This document shows positions 38,103-46,637 of a DNA stretch of 64,000 bases, one piece after another. This stretch comes from Bacteroidetes bacterium UBA5697 (GTDB lineage Bacteria; Bacteroidota; Bacteroidia; B-17B0; Aurantibacillaceae). The DNA is taken from NCBI GenBank assembly GCA_002420145.1, contig DIHL01000004.1:9419-73418 (forward strand), written 5' to 3'. The position numbers and the translations under genes were made by a program. Position 1 is the stretch's first letter. Every line of letters starts with the position of its first letter. The notes below the pieces were generated by a model. That model was not told the DNA's origin and did no database searches. It saw only the letters and a list, made by a program, of their open reading frames with translations.

Positions 38103-38178
38103 CTCGTCATTGCGAACGTAGTGAAGCAATCTCAAATCTAGTACAGATTGCTTCGGTCGTTCCTCCCTCGCAATGACG
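38103..38178. repeat. Dispersed inverted repeat between murC and ftsQ
   Basis: Outer arms CGTCATTGCGA (38105-38115) and TCGCAATGACG (38168-38178); inner arms GAAGCAATCT (38122-38131) and AGATTGCTTC (38145-38154). This is the widespread GTCATTGCGA...GAAGCAATCT element seen in many unrelated bacteria. It sits inside the division operon, where the transcript can fold into a long hairpin. Confidence 0.85.
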
Positions 38179-38193
38179 GAACGTTTCAAAACT

Positions 38194-39588
38194 TTATTTT
38201 TCCAACTTCTCTTTCAATAAATCTTCAATCGGTTCAATCAAACTATCAATATCTCCTGCGCCTAATGTCATCACTACTTGTGGTGGATGTGTTTTTAAAA
38301 ACTCAATCACGTTTTCTTTTTTTACTAAAAACTTGTTGGTGCTTTTCATTTTATCTAACAACATCTGCGAATTGATTCCTTCAATTGGTTTTTCTCTGGC
38401 AGGGTAGATATCTAATAACACACATACATCCAACAAATCTAAACTCTCTGCAAAACCATCAGCAAAATCACGGGTGCGTGAAAATAGATGTGGTTGAAAA
38501 ATGCCTGTCACCTGTTTATCTGGATATAATTGTTTTGCAGCTGTAATAGCAGCTCTCAATTCTTCCGGATGATGAGCATAATCATCTATGTACACAACCG
38601 ATTTTGATTTCACTCGGTAATCAAATCTTCGTTTCACTCCTTTAAAAGAACGTAAGGCTTTGTTTATCACATCGCCTTTAATGCCTAATTGTTGCGCAAC
38701 GGCTATCGCTGCAATCGAATTTTCTACATTGTGTAAGCCTGGCAACCCAATGGCCACGTGGCTTACAGACTCTATTGGACTAATGATGTTATAACAAAAT
38801 TCACCATCAGCAATGTGTATAGAATCGGCAGAATATTCCGTATCTAAATTTAGTGAGTAGATGAGGCGTTTAACCTTGAGACTCAAATCGTTATCAACAT
38901 TTTTTTTAACAATCAAAAATCCATCTTTTTGAACCTGACCAGCAAATTGAGTATAAGTTTGATGCATGGCATCCTTATCTCCATAAATATCCAAATGATC
39001 AGCGTCAACACTTGTTATCACTGTAATATAAGGATGTAAGGTTAAAAAAGAACGGTCGTATTCGTCAGCTTCTACCACTACGTACGCATCCTTATCGTTA
39101 GCATCACCCAGTAATAAATTAGTTTTATAGTTTTGAGAAATGCCCCCCAAAAAGGCAAAACAATTAATGCCTGCTGTTTTCAAAATATGAGTCACCATGG
39201 TAGTAGTGGTTGTTTTACCATGAGTCCCAGCAATAGCAATGGTGCGGAACTGTTTAGTAATTTCTCCTAATACCCAAGCACGCTTTTGTAATTGGTAACC
39301 GTTTTCTTGTAAGTACACAAACTCGGCATGGTCTTTTGGAATAGCGGGTGTGTAAATCACTAAAATGTCTTCTTTGTTGTATTTTGAGAATAGTTCTTTT
39401 ACTGAAGCAACATCTTCGTTGAAATGTAATTGAGAACCTTCTGCTTGTAATTGTTTGGTTAGTTCTGTTTCTGTTTTATCATAACCATAAACAGTTTTGC
39501 CGTAATGATTAAAATAACGCACCAAGGCACTCATGCCAATGCCACCAGCACCTAAAAAATAATATAGTTTATAGTCCAGAATATTCAT
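38194..39588 (-). CDS. murC: UDP-N-acetylmuramate--L-alanine ligase
   Basis: 464 residues. Three-domain Mur ligase: an N-terminal UDP-binding domain with GAGGIGMSALVRYF, a central ATPase with the P-loop AGTHGKTTTTTM and VVVEADEYDRSFL, and a C-terminal domain with DDYAHHPEELRAAI and FQPHLFSRT. It adds L-Ala to UDP-MurNAc, the first step of stem-peptide assembly. It overlaps the murG stop by one base. Confidence 0.97.
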   Translation of the reverse strand: MNILDYKLYYFLGAGGIGMSALVRYFNHYGKTVYGYDKTETELTKQLQAEGSQLHFNEDVASVKELFSKYNKEDILVIYTPAIPKDHAEFVYLQENGYQLQKRAWVLGEITKQFRTIAIAGTHGKTTTTTMVTHILKTAGINCFAFLGGISQNYKTNLLLGDANDKDAYVVVEADEYDRSFLTLHPYITVITSVDADHLDIYGDKDAMHQTYTQFAGQVQKDGFLIVKKNVDNDLSLKVKRLIYSLNLDTEYSADSIHIADGEFCYNIISPIESVSHVAIGLPGLHNVENSIAAIAVAQQLGIKGDVINKALRSFKGVKRRFDYRVKSKSVVYIDDYAHHPEELRAAITAAKQLYPDKQVTGIFQPHLFSRTRDFADGFAESLDLLDVCVLLDIYPAREKPIEGINSQMLLDKMKSTNKFLVKKENVIEFLKTHPPQVVMTLGAGDIDSLIEPIEDLLKEKLEK

Positions 39589-40697
39589 TACAAAGTATAG
39601 TTGGCTAATTTTAAAACTTCGTTGGCAATCATACTTGTTGAATTAGGTAAAGCCAGCAATCCGCAGTTTTTACTTAGTTCTTGTTGTAATGATGTATTAT
39701 TTATTAAAGCAATTGCTTCTTTTATTAAGTTAGCTTTTGCTTGATCGTCTCTTACTAAAATGGCCGCTTTTTTATTCACTAACGACATCGCGTTTTTTGT
39801 TTGATGATCTTCGGCAGCTGTTAAGAGTGGCACTAAAATACTTGGTTTTTGAACGATGCATAATTCGGAAATGGCACCAGCGCCAGCTCTAGAAATCACG
39901 ACATCGGCAAAGGCATAAGCCAAATCCATGCGTGTAATAAAATCAACCGCTCTAATATTTCTCGATTCGAAAATTGAAGTTTGTTGTTTGGCAGTTTCAA
40001 AATAGGTTTTACCAGTTTGCCAAATTAATTGAATATTGTTATCGGCTAATTGTTGTAAGCCTTCTCCCATTGCTTCGTTAATGCCCTTAGCCCCAAGGCT
40101 TCCACCAACTACTAAAATTGTTTTTCTGTTTTTATCTAATCCAAAAAACTCAAACGCTTCATCACGTTTAGCAGCAATGTTGGTAATATCTTGACGAACA
40201 GGATTACCAGTTAAAATAATTTTTTCTTTAGGAAAGAATTGTTCCATGCCTTCGTAGGCTACACAAATCTTACTCGCTTTTTTTGATAATATTTTATTAG
40301 TAATTCCCGCGTAAGAATTTTGTTCTTGTAATAATGCTGGAATTCCTTTTGATGTTGCTGCTTTTAATAATGGCCCAGATGCGTATCCACCAGTGCCAAC
40401 AACCACATCTGGTTTAAATTCACTCACAATTTTGCGAGTTTTTAAAAGTGATTGTATAATTAAGAATGGTAATTTAAAATTTGCCCAAGTGAATTTGCGT
40501 TGTAAGCCAGCAATAGGAACGCCAATAATTTTGTAGCCAGCAGCAGGAACTTTTTCCATTTCCATTTTGCCTAAAGCACCCACAAATAAAATTTCAGCAT
40601 GAGGCACTAATTTTTTTATTTCGTTAGCAATAGCTACAGCAGGAAATATATGACCTCCTGTGCCGCCTCCGCTTAATATGACTTTTAATGGTTTCAA
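39588..40697 (-). CDS. murG: UDP-N-acetylglucosamine--lipid I GlcNAc transferase
   Basis: 369 residues, GT-B glycosyltransferase making lipid II. N-terminal SGGGTGGHIFPAVAIA and VGTGGYASGPLLKAA bind acceptor; C-terminal VGGSLGAKGIN, RAGAGAISEL and VPLLTAAEDHQTKNA bind UDP-GlcNAc. The start is TTG (MKPLKVILSGGG); no ATG lies in frame nearby. It is separated from ftsW by a repeat-filled spacer. Confidence 0.96.
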   Translation of the reverse strand: MKPLKVILSGGGTGGHIFPAVAIANEIKKLVPHAEILFVGALGKMEMEKVPAAGYKIIGVPIAGLQRKFTWANFKLPFLIIQSLLKTRKIVSEFKPDVVVGTGGYASGPLLKAATSKGIPALLQEQNSYAGITNKILSKKASKICVAYEGMEQFFPKEKIILTGNPVRQDITNIAAKRDEAFEFFGLDKNRKTILVVGGSLGAKGINEAMGEGLQQLADNNIQLIWQTGKTYFETAKQQTSIFESRNIRAVDFITRMDLAYAFADVVISRAGAGAISELCIVQKPSILVPLLTAAEDHQTKNAMSLVNKKAAILVRDDQAKANLIKEAIALINNTSLQQELSKNCGLLALPNSTSMIANEVLKLANYTL

Positions 40698-40729
40698 TTT
40701 TTTTGTTTTTGTATTCTTTTTTTATTCTG

Positions 40730-40841
40730 TCACATCGAGTCACGCCTTGGCGTGAAGATGCGGTTTTGAACATTGTTTGTTCTCCCTTACACATTCTCGC
40801 TCAAAAGTTCACTAAACTTTTTCCGTGCTCGAACTGACACA
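40730..40841 (-). repeat. Dispersed repeat block between ftsW and murG
   Basis: One small hairpin TCACGCC/GGCGTGA (40740-40755) and one copy of the family seen at 20702-20764, here reversed (40795-40840): on the minus strand GTGTCAGTTCGAGCACGG, a hairpin at 40803-40821, then GAGCGAGAA. Compared with the other copy the hairpin carries C-G to T-A and C-G to T-G changes at paired positions, so the stem is kept. Confidence 0.75.
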
Positions 40842-40846
40842 ATGTT

Positions 40847-42004
40847 TTATTCTGTAATCACTTCTTGTTCTTCTTTTCCTACACTGTCTTCGTTTGATTT
40901 GCTCACACTTAAAATAATACCAATGGCAATACAAGTAAACCAAATAGAGGTTCCTCCCATACTTACTAATGGTAATGGTTGACCAGTTACGGGAAATAAA
41001 TTAACCGCAACGGCCATATTAATTAATGCTTGAAACACCAAGCTAAAACTTAAACCAACAGCCATCAATCCGCCAAATGTTTTTTCTGAATCGCGTAATA
41101 TTCTTATTCCTCTAAATAATAAAATCATGTATAAGAATAACATGGCGAAGCCAGTAAATAAACCGTACTCTTCAATAATTATAGCATAAATAAAATCGGA
41201 AGAAGCTTGTGGCAAAAACGCACGTTGTGTGCTGTTACCTGGACCTTTACCAATAATGCCGCCAGTTGCAATGGCAATTTTTGCTTGCTCACTTTGGTAA
41301 TTATTTTTCGCATCGCCTTTGCTAAAGTTTTCGATACGTGCTTTCCATGTCGCACCACGAGGAATTAAATCAGGAAACTGAAAAATGATAATGCCTATTA
41401 ATAAAGCAAAACCAACACAAGCCCCTAAAATGTACATGATGAATTTTACTTTTACTCTACCAACAAACATTAAAAACAAGCAGTTTGAAAATAATAAGGC
41501 TGCTGTAGAAAAGTTTGCTGGGAAAATTAATAAGCAAATAAAACCAATTGGTACTAGTAAGTATTTTATGACTGATTTGAAATCTTCTAATTGATCTTGA
41601 CGAATCGTTAAAGTGCGAGCAACAAAAATTAATAAAATAATTTTAGCCACATCAGAGGATTGAAATGTTAACCCTAACCCTGGAATTTCAACCCATCTGC
41701 TGGCTTCACCAGCACTTACACCTTTCAATAAGGTAAATAGTAATAAGGGAATCACTAAGAAAATACCTATTTGTGCTACTTTAGAAAATAAGGTGTATTT
41801 CATTTTATGCACGAGATACATAATAAAAATACCTCCCAAAATAGTGATGGCATGTTTTATTAAATACGCTTCGGTATTTCCTTGTTTGTATTTATGAGCT
41901 AATGTAACAACTGAACTATATACTACCAAAATAGATAACAACGACAATAGGAATACTATTGCCCAGATAACTCTATCTCCTTTTAAGTATGATAATTGTT
42001 TCAT
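40847..42004 (-). CDS. ftsW: Lipid II polymerase FtsW (SEDS family)
   Basis: 385 residues with about ten membrane helices. SEDS features include SRWVEIPGLGLTFQSSDVAKI, the periplasmic loop with GKGPGNSTQRAFLPQASSDFIYAII and the C-terminal LPLVSMGGTS. FtsW polymerises glycan strands with its cognate class B penicillin-binding protein, here the ftsI product in the same cluster. Its position between murD and murG is typical for Bacteroidota. Confidence 0.95.
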   Translation of the reverse strand: MKQLSYLKGDRVIWAIVFLLSLLSILVVYSSVVTLAHKYKQGNTEAYLIKHAITILGGIFIMYLVHKMKYTLFSKVAQIGIFLVIPLLLFTLLKGVSAGEASRWVEIPGLGLTFQSSDVAKIILLIFVARTLTIRQDQLEDFKSVIKYLLVPIGFICLLIFPANFSTAALLFSNCLFLMFVGRVKVKFIMYILGACVGFALLIGIIIFQFPDLIPRGATWKARIENFSKGDAKNNYQSEQAKIAIATGGIIGKGPGNSTQRAFLPQASSDFIYAIIIEEYGLFTGFAMLFLYMILLFRGIRILRDSEKTFGGLMAVGLSFSLVFQALINMAVAVNLFPVTGQPLPLVSMGGTSIWFTCIAIGIILSVSKSNEDSVGKEEQEVITE

Positions 42005-42075
42005 TTTTGTTTAGTTGTTAGAATTGAGTTTTTGGTTGTTTGATTATTTGTATCTAACAACTTTCAACCAATAAC
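42005..42075. repeat. A+T-rich imperfect inverted repeat spacer
   Basis: The spacer contains GTTGTTAGAATTGAG...GGTTGTTTG facing CTAACAACTTTCAACCAATAACT. Similar TTGTTGTT/AACAACAA-type spacers occur at 48795-48856, 49311-49378 and 51885-51982. The similarity was judged by eye and may partly reflect base composition. Confidence 0.4.
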
Positions 42076-42540
42076 TTAGTTCTTATTTACCAGTTCTTTA
42101 AATTTGTTACCTCTGTTTTTGTAATTGTCAAAAGGGTCGAAGCTTGGACACGCAGGCGAAAATAAAACCGCTTGGTTTTTAATAGCCTTTGCTTTCGAAA
42201 CTTCTACAGCGCTTTCTAAATTATCAGCTACAATTACCATCACATGTTTATTAAAAATGTTTTTTATTTCAGCAAAACGACGCCCATAATAAATAACAGT
42301 TTTAATGTTGTAGTAATTGATATTGGTAAACCACGAGTAATCTGTTTTTAAATCATCTCCACCTAAAATCAGTACTATCTCTGCATCTAAAGAGTTAATA
42401 CTTTCAACAGCATGTTTTGCATTTGTTGCTTTTGAATCGTTAATGAACGTGACGTCATTTATAGTAGCTACAAATTCAAAATTGTGGTCCGTTTCTCTAT
42501 TAATAGAAAACGTTTTTTGACCTAATGCAATCTCCTTCAT
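42076..42540 (-). CDS. Stand-alone MurD C-terminal-domain protein
   Basis: 154 residues matching only the C-terminal (glutamate-ligase) domain of MurD encoded just upstream. Over the first 22 aligned positions (HNFEFVATIN... against HRLEFVASIN...) 16 are identical, including FINDSKATN. The last block SPACPSFDPFDNYKNRG matches SPACASFDLFQNYEDRG. In MurD the Lys of SKATN and the Ser and Phe of the SPA-SFD-F block contact D-Glu. The UDP-binding domain and the ATP P-loop are absent. It has its own ATG two bases after the murD stop, so it is probably translated with murD. The middle of the domain is divergent, arguing against a very recent duplication. It could be a regulator, a MurD partner or a decaying partial copy. 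Confidence 0.85.
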   Translation of the reverse strand: MKEIALGQKTFSINRETDHNFEFVATINDVTFINDSKATNAKHAVESINSLDAEIVLILGGDDLKTDYSWFTNINYYNIKTVIYYGRRFAEIKNIFNKHVMVIVADNLESAVEVSKAKAIKNQAVLFSPACPSFDPFDNYKNRGNKFKELVNKN

Positions 42541-42542
42541 AA

Positions 42543-43889
42543 TTATAGACCTCTAACAGCAGATTTAAATTGAACACCTCTATCTTCGTAGTTTTGAAAT
42601 AAGTCAAAACTTGCACAAGCCGGAGATAATAAAACAACATCACCTTTAGTTGCTAATTTGTAAGACATAGCTACAGCTTCAGCAGCAGATCCAGCTTCCA
42701 TGATATTCTCTACAGAACCTTTAAATGCTTTGATGATTTTTTTATTGTCAACACCTAAGCAAACAATTGCTTTTACTTTTTCTTTTACTAAGTCAAGTAA
42801 TTCGTCGTAATTGTTTCCTTTGTCTTGTCCACCTAAAATTAAAACTGTTGGTTTTTGCATACTTTCTAAGGCGTACCAAGTAGAGTTAATGTTAGTTGCT
42901 TTTGAATCGTTAATAAATTCGATACCATTAATAGAGGCAACAAATTCTAAACGGTGTTCAACATTCACGAAGTCTTCTAAACTTTCACGGATAATGTCTT
43001 TGCGTATGTCTACGATACGCGCTGCCATCGAAGCAGCCATTGAGTTGTAAACATTATGTTTACCTGCAAGAGCTAATTGTTCTAGGGTCATAATTAAGGG
43101 TTTAGGGTTATTATTATAATTAAGGGTTATTTCATTTTCTTGTAAAAAAGCGCCGTTACCATCTATCTTTTTTTTAATGCTAAACGGAACGCGCTCAGCT
43201 TTGATAGGATGTTTTTGCATGTATTCTTCCATTACGATATCATCTGCACAATACACAAAGGCATCTTTTTCTGTTTGGTTTTGAGTAATACGAAACTTAG
43301 AAGCTACGTAGTTCTCAAACTTGTAATCATATCTATCCAAATGATCTGGAGTGATATTTAATAAAATGGCTACATCGGCTTTAAAATCATACATGCCATC
43401 TAATTGAAAGCTGCTTAATTCCAAAACATAGTAATCAAAATTTTCTGTTGCTACTTGATAGGCGAAACTCTTTCCTACATTTCCACCTAAACCAACATTG
43501 TAACCTGCTTTTTTAAGTATGTGGTATGTGAGTAGGGTAGTAGTGGTTTTTCCGTTACTTCCAGTGATGCAGATTTTTTTAGCATTTGTATAACGTCCTG
43601 CAAATTCTATTTCAGAAATAACAGGAATGTTTTTTTCTTTTGCTTTTTTAATTAACTCTACTTTATCAGGAATACCAGGACTCTTGATAATTTCTGTTGC
43701 ATTTAAAATTAAATCCTCGGTATGTGTACCTTCTTCAAAAGCGATGTTATGTTTTTGTAATTCTGATTTATATTTATCTTGAATCAAACCCTTGTCGGAT
43801 ACGAACACGCTAAAGCCTTTTGACTGTGCCAATATTGCACTGCCAACTCCGCTTTCGCCGCTACCTAATATCACAATTCGTTTATTCAA
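42543..43889 (-). CDS. murD: UDP-N-acetylmuramoyl-L-alanine--D-glutamate ligase
   Basis: 448 residues, full length. The N-terminal domain has ILGSGESGVGSAILA, the central ATPase has ITGSNGKTTTTLLTYH, GGNVGKSF, LELSSFQL and NITPDHLDRY, and the C-terminal domain has FINDSKATN, LILGGQDKG and SPACASFDLFQNYEDRG. It adds D-Glu to UDP-MurNAc-L-Ala. The start is TTG (MNKRIVILGSGE). Its C-terminal domain is duplicated in the next gene. Confidence 0.97.
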   Translation of the reverse strand: MNKRIVILGSGESGVGSAILAQSKGFSVFVSDKGLIQDKYKSELQKHNIAFEEGTHTEDLILNATEIIKSPGIPDKVELIKKAKEKNIPVISEIEFAGRYTNAKKICITGSNGKTTTTLLTYHILKKAGYNVGLGGNVGKSFAYQVATENFDYYVLELSSFQLDGMYDFKADVAILLNITPDHLDRYDYKFENYVASKFRITQNQTEKDAFVYCADDIVMEEYMQKHPIKAERVPFSIKKKIDGNGAFLQENEITLNYNNNPKPLIMTLEQLALAGKHNVYNSMAASMAARIVDIRKDIIRESLEDFVNVEHRLEFVASINGIEFINDSKATNINSTWYALESMQKPTVLILGGQDKGNNYDELLDLVKEKVKAIVCLGVDNKKIIKAFKGSVENIMEAGSAAEAVAMSYKLATKGDVVLLSPACASFDLFQNYEDRGVQFKSAVRGL

Positions 43890-43896
43890 TTTTATA

Positions 43897-45165
43897 TTAT
43901 CTTAATTTTAATGTTACAATCGTTAGTGCTGCCAACATGATTCCGATGATGAAAAAACGCATCACAATTTTTGATTCATGAAAGCCTGATTTTTGATAAT
44001 GATGATGTAAAGGCGCCATTTTAAATAAGCGATTGGCTTTGGCAAACTCTAGTCCGTGCTTTTTCTTTTGGTATTTAAAATAAAATACCTGCATGATTAC
44101 TGAAAGATTTTCAATTAAAAACACACCACATAAAATTGGAATTAATAATTCTTTACGAATAGCAATAGCAAATACCGCGATGATACCACCTAATGCTAAA
44201 CTTCCTGTATCACCCATAAACACTTGTGCAGGAAAGGCATTATACCATAAGAAACCAACGCATGCTCCAACAAAGGCAGCCATAAATACCACCAACTCAC
44301 CAGTGTTTGGTATGTACATGATGTTTAAGTAATCAGCAAAAACAGTATTACCACTTACGTATGCTAAAATTCCTAATGTAGTCCCAATAATGGCACTTGT
44401 TCCTGCCGCTAATCCATCAATGCCATCCGTAATGTTGGCGCCGTTGGATACTGCGGTGACAATTAAAATAACGATGGGAATAAAAATTAACCAACCATAT
44501 TTTTGAGCTTTATCTCCCATAAAAGATAATACACTCACATAATCAAATTCATTATTTTTTACAAATGGAATGGTTGTTTTAATTGTTTTAATTGGAGTAG
44601 TGGCATATTTAGGTAAGGCTAAATCTTTTTTTGCACTAATGGCTTCGTCGAATGAATAGGCTGCTTGTTGATTGGCAGTCATACGTTCTTTAATGACTAC
44701 ATCAGGATGAAAATAAAATACGGCACCAACTAATAAACCAATGCCTATTTGTCCAACAACTTTAAATTTTCCTTTTAAACCTTCTTTGTTTTTCTTAAAT
44801 ACTTTGATGTAATCATCTAGGAAACCAATACAACCAAGCCATACCGTTGAGATTAACATTAAGACGATATATACATTATGAATTTTTGCAAATAATAAAG
44901 TAGGAATAATAATAGCAGCCAAAATAATTAAGCCTCCCATGGTTGGGGTTCCTGCTTTTTCATTTTGTCCCTCTAAGCCTAATTCTCTGATAGTTTCACC
45001 AATTTGTTTTTTACGGATATAATTAATAATACGTTTACCAAAAACCATGGAGATAATCAAGGAAGATAATAATGCTAAAGCAGCCCTGAAAGAGATGTAC
45101 TGAAACACTCCTGCTCCAGGAAAGTTAAAGTGTTGATCTAGGTAGTGGAATAAATAGTAAAACAT
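43897..45165 (-). CDS. mraY: Phospho-N-acetylmuramoyl-pentapeptide transferase
   Basis: 422 residues with about ten membrane helices; makes lipid I from UDP-MurNAc-pentapeptide and undecaprenyl phosphate. Conserved blocks are GTPTMGGLII, LGCIGFLDDYIKV with the catalytic Asp pair, ITDGIDGLAAG, NAFPAQVFMGDTGSLALGG and MAPLHHHYQKSG. An insertion of about 50 residues with a soluble loop (VIKERMTANQQAAY...) lengthens it compared with the ~360-residue E. coli enzyme, as is usual in Bacteroidota. Confidence 0.97.
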   Translation of the reverse strand: MFYYLFHYLDQHFNFPGAGVFQYISFRAALALLSSLIISMVFGKRIINYIRKKQIGETIRELGLEGQNEKAGTPTMGGLIILAAIIIPTLLFAKIHNVYIVLMLISTVWLGCIGFLDDYIKVFKKNKEGLKGKFKVVGQIGIGLLVGAVFYFHPDVVIKERMTANQQAAYSFDEAISAKKDLALPKYATTPIKTIKTTIPFVKNNEFDYVSVLSFMGDKAQKYGWLIFIPIVILIVTAVSNGANITDGIDGLAAGTSAIIGTTLGILAYVSGNTVFADYLNIMYIPNTGELVVFMAAFVGACVGFLWYNAFPAQVFMGDTGSLALGGIIAVFAIAIRKELLIPILCGVFLIENLSVIMQVFYFKYQKKKHGLEFAKANRLFKMAPLHHHYQKSGFHESKIVMRFFIIGIMLAALTIVTLKLR

Positions 45166-45166
45166 A

Positions 45167-46636
45167 TTATATATCTAGTGTTTTAAAGTTTTCTTTTACA
45201 ATTTCAAAATCATCAAATGGGTGTTTCACGCCACTTATCTCTTGGTATTTTTCGTGACCTTTTCCTGCTATTAAAATGATGTCTCCTTCTTTAGCAAATG
45301 CCACCGCTGTTTTGATCGCTTCTTTTCTATCGCTAATGCGTAATGTTTTTTTCATTTCCGCAGGACTAATACCTGCTTGCATTTGATTTAAAATATCTTC
45401 AGGGTTTTCGCTGCGAGGATTGTCGCTTGTTAAAATCACTTTATTGCTATACTCACACGCAATTTGCGCCATGATGGGGCGTTTAGCCGCATCTCTATCC
45501 CCACCACAACCAACTAGTGTAATCACCTGTTCGTTTCCTGTTCTAATATCTTTAATAGTCTCTAAAACATTTTTTAAAGCATCAGGTGTGTGAGCATAAT
45601 CTATAATTGCAACGATGCCATTTTTAGATTTGATGTATTGAAAACGACCTTCAACGGAATTTAAATTGCTAAGCGTAGTTAATACTTGAACTTTATCTTG
45701 TTTTAATAATAAAGCAATAGCGTAAACAACCAATACGTTATAAGCATTAAATGAACCAATTAATTTTACCCAAACATCTTGGTTATCAATATTCAATAAT
45801 AAACCGTTCAAATGATTTTCAATCACACGACATTTAAAGTCTGCAATTGACTTTAAACCATAAGAATATTTTTTAGCTTTAGTGTTTTGTAACATTACTA
45901 AGCCATTTCTATCATCTTTATTAGTTAAAGCAAAAGCATCGTCTTGTAAGTTATCGAAAAACATTTTTTTAGCTTTGATATATTCTTCAAATGTTTTATG
46001 ATAGTCTAAATGATCGTGTGTGATATTTGAAAATGCGGCACCAGTAAATTTCAATCCAGTAATACGATGTTGTACTATAGCATGAGAACTAACTTCCATA
46101 AAAGCATACTGACAACCAGCTTCTACCATTTTAGCTAACAATTCATTTAACGCTAGCGCATCTGGAGTTGTATGAGTAGAAGGAATAACAGTGGTATTGA
46201 TTTTATTTTCTACTGTAGACAATAAACCAACATTGTATCCTAAACCTCTAAATAAATTAAATAATAAAGTAACAGTTGTTGTTTTGCCATTTGTTCCAGT
46301 AATACCAACTAACTTTAATTTCTCCGATGGGTTATCGTAAAAATGACAAGCAATATAACCTAACGAAGCTGACGAATCTAATACCTTTACATAAGTAATA
46401 TTTTCATTTAATGTTTCAGGTAAATCTTCACAAACAACTGCAACGGCGCCATTTTCAATAGCTACTTCTATATAATGATGCCCGTCAGAAGCTGTACCTC
46501 TCGTAGCAATAAATAAAGAATCTTTTTTTACTTTACGAGAATCAAATGTTACCGACGAGATAGCCACATTAGTAGAACCAATGATTTCTTCTAATCGTGT
46601 TTTATATAATATGTCGCTTAATAATTTCAATTTCAC
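45167..46636 (-). CDS. murE: UDP-MurNAc-tripeptide synthetase (meso-DAP type)
   Basis: 489 residues. P-loop GITGTNGKTTTVTLL, MEVSSHAIVQHRI, FSNITHDHLDYH (with the Lys in AKKMFF nearby) and the C-terminal DYAHTPDALKN. The amino-acid selectivity motif is DNPRSENPEDI; DNPR indicates meso-diaminopimelate rather than L-Lys. The start is GTG at 46636, one base after the ftsI stop; there is no ATG closer to the conserved N-terminus. Confidence 0.96.
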   Translation of the reverse strand: MKLKLLSDILYKTRLEEIIGSTNVAISSVTFDSRKVKKDSLFIATRGTASDGHHYIEVAIENGAVAVVCEDLPETLNENITYVKVLDSSASLGYIACHFYDNPSEKLKLVGITGTNGKTTTVTLLFNLFRGLGYNVGLLSTVENKINTTVIPSTHTTPDALALNELLAKMVEAGCQYAFMEVSSHAIVQHRITGLKFTGAAFSNITHDHLDYHKTFEEYIKAKKMFFDNLQDDAFALTNKDDRNGLVMLQNTKAKKYSYGLKSIADFKCRVIENHLNGLLLNIDNQDVWVKLIGSFNAYNVLVVYAIALLLKQDKVQVLTTLSNLNSVEGRFQYIKSKNGIVAIIDYAHTPDALKNVLETIKDIRTGNEQVITLVGCGGDRDAAKRPIMAQIACEYSNKVILTSDNPRSENPEDILNQMQAGISPAEMKKTLRISDRKEAIKTAVAFAKEGDIILIAGKGHEKYQEISGVKHPFDDFEIVKENFKTLDI

Positions 46637-46637
46637 T

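Noticed and set aside
42076..43889. Mini-MurD as the frameshifted end of murD
   Set aside because: murD already has a complete C-terminal domain with its own SKATN and SPACASFD motifs before its stop; the second copy is a separate, divergent domain.
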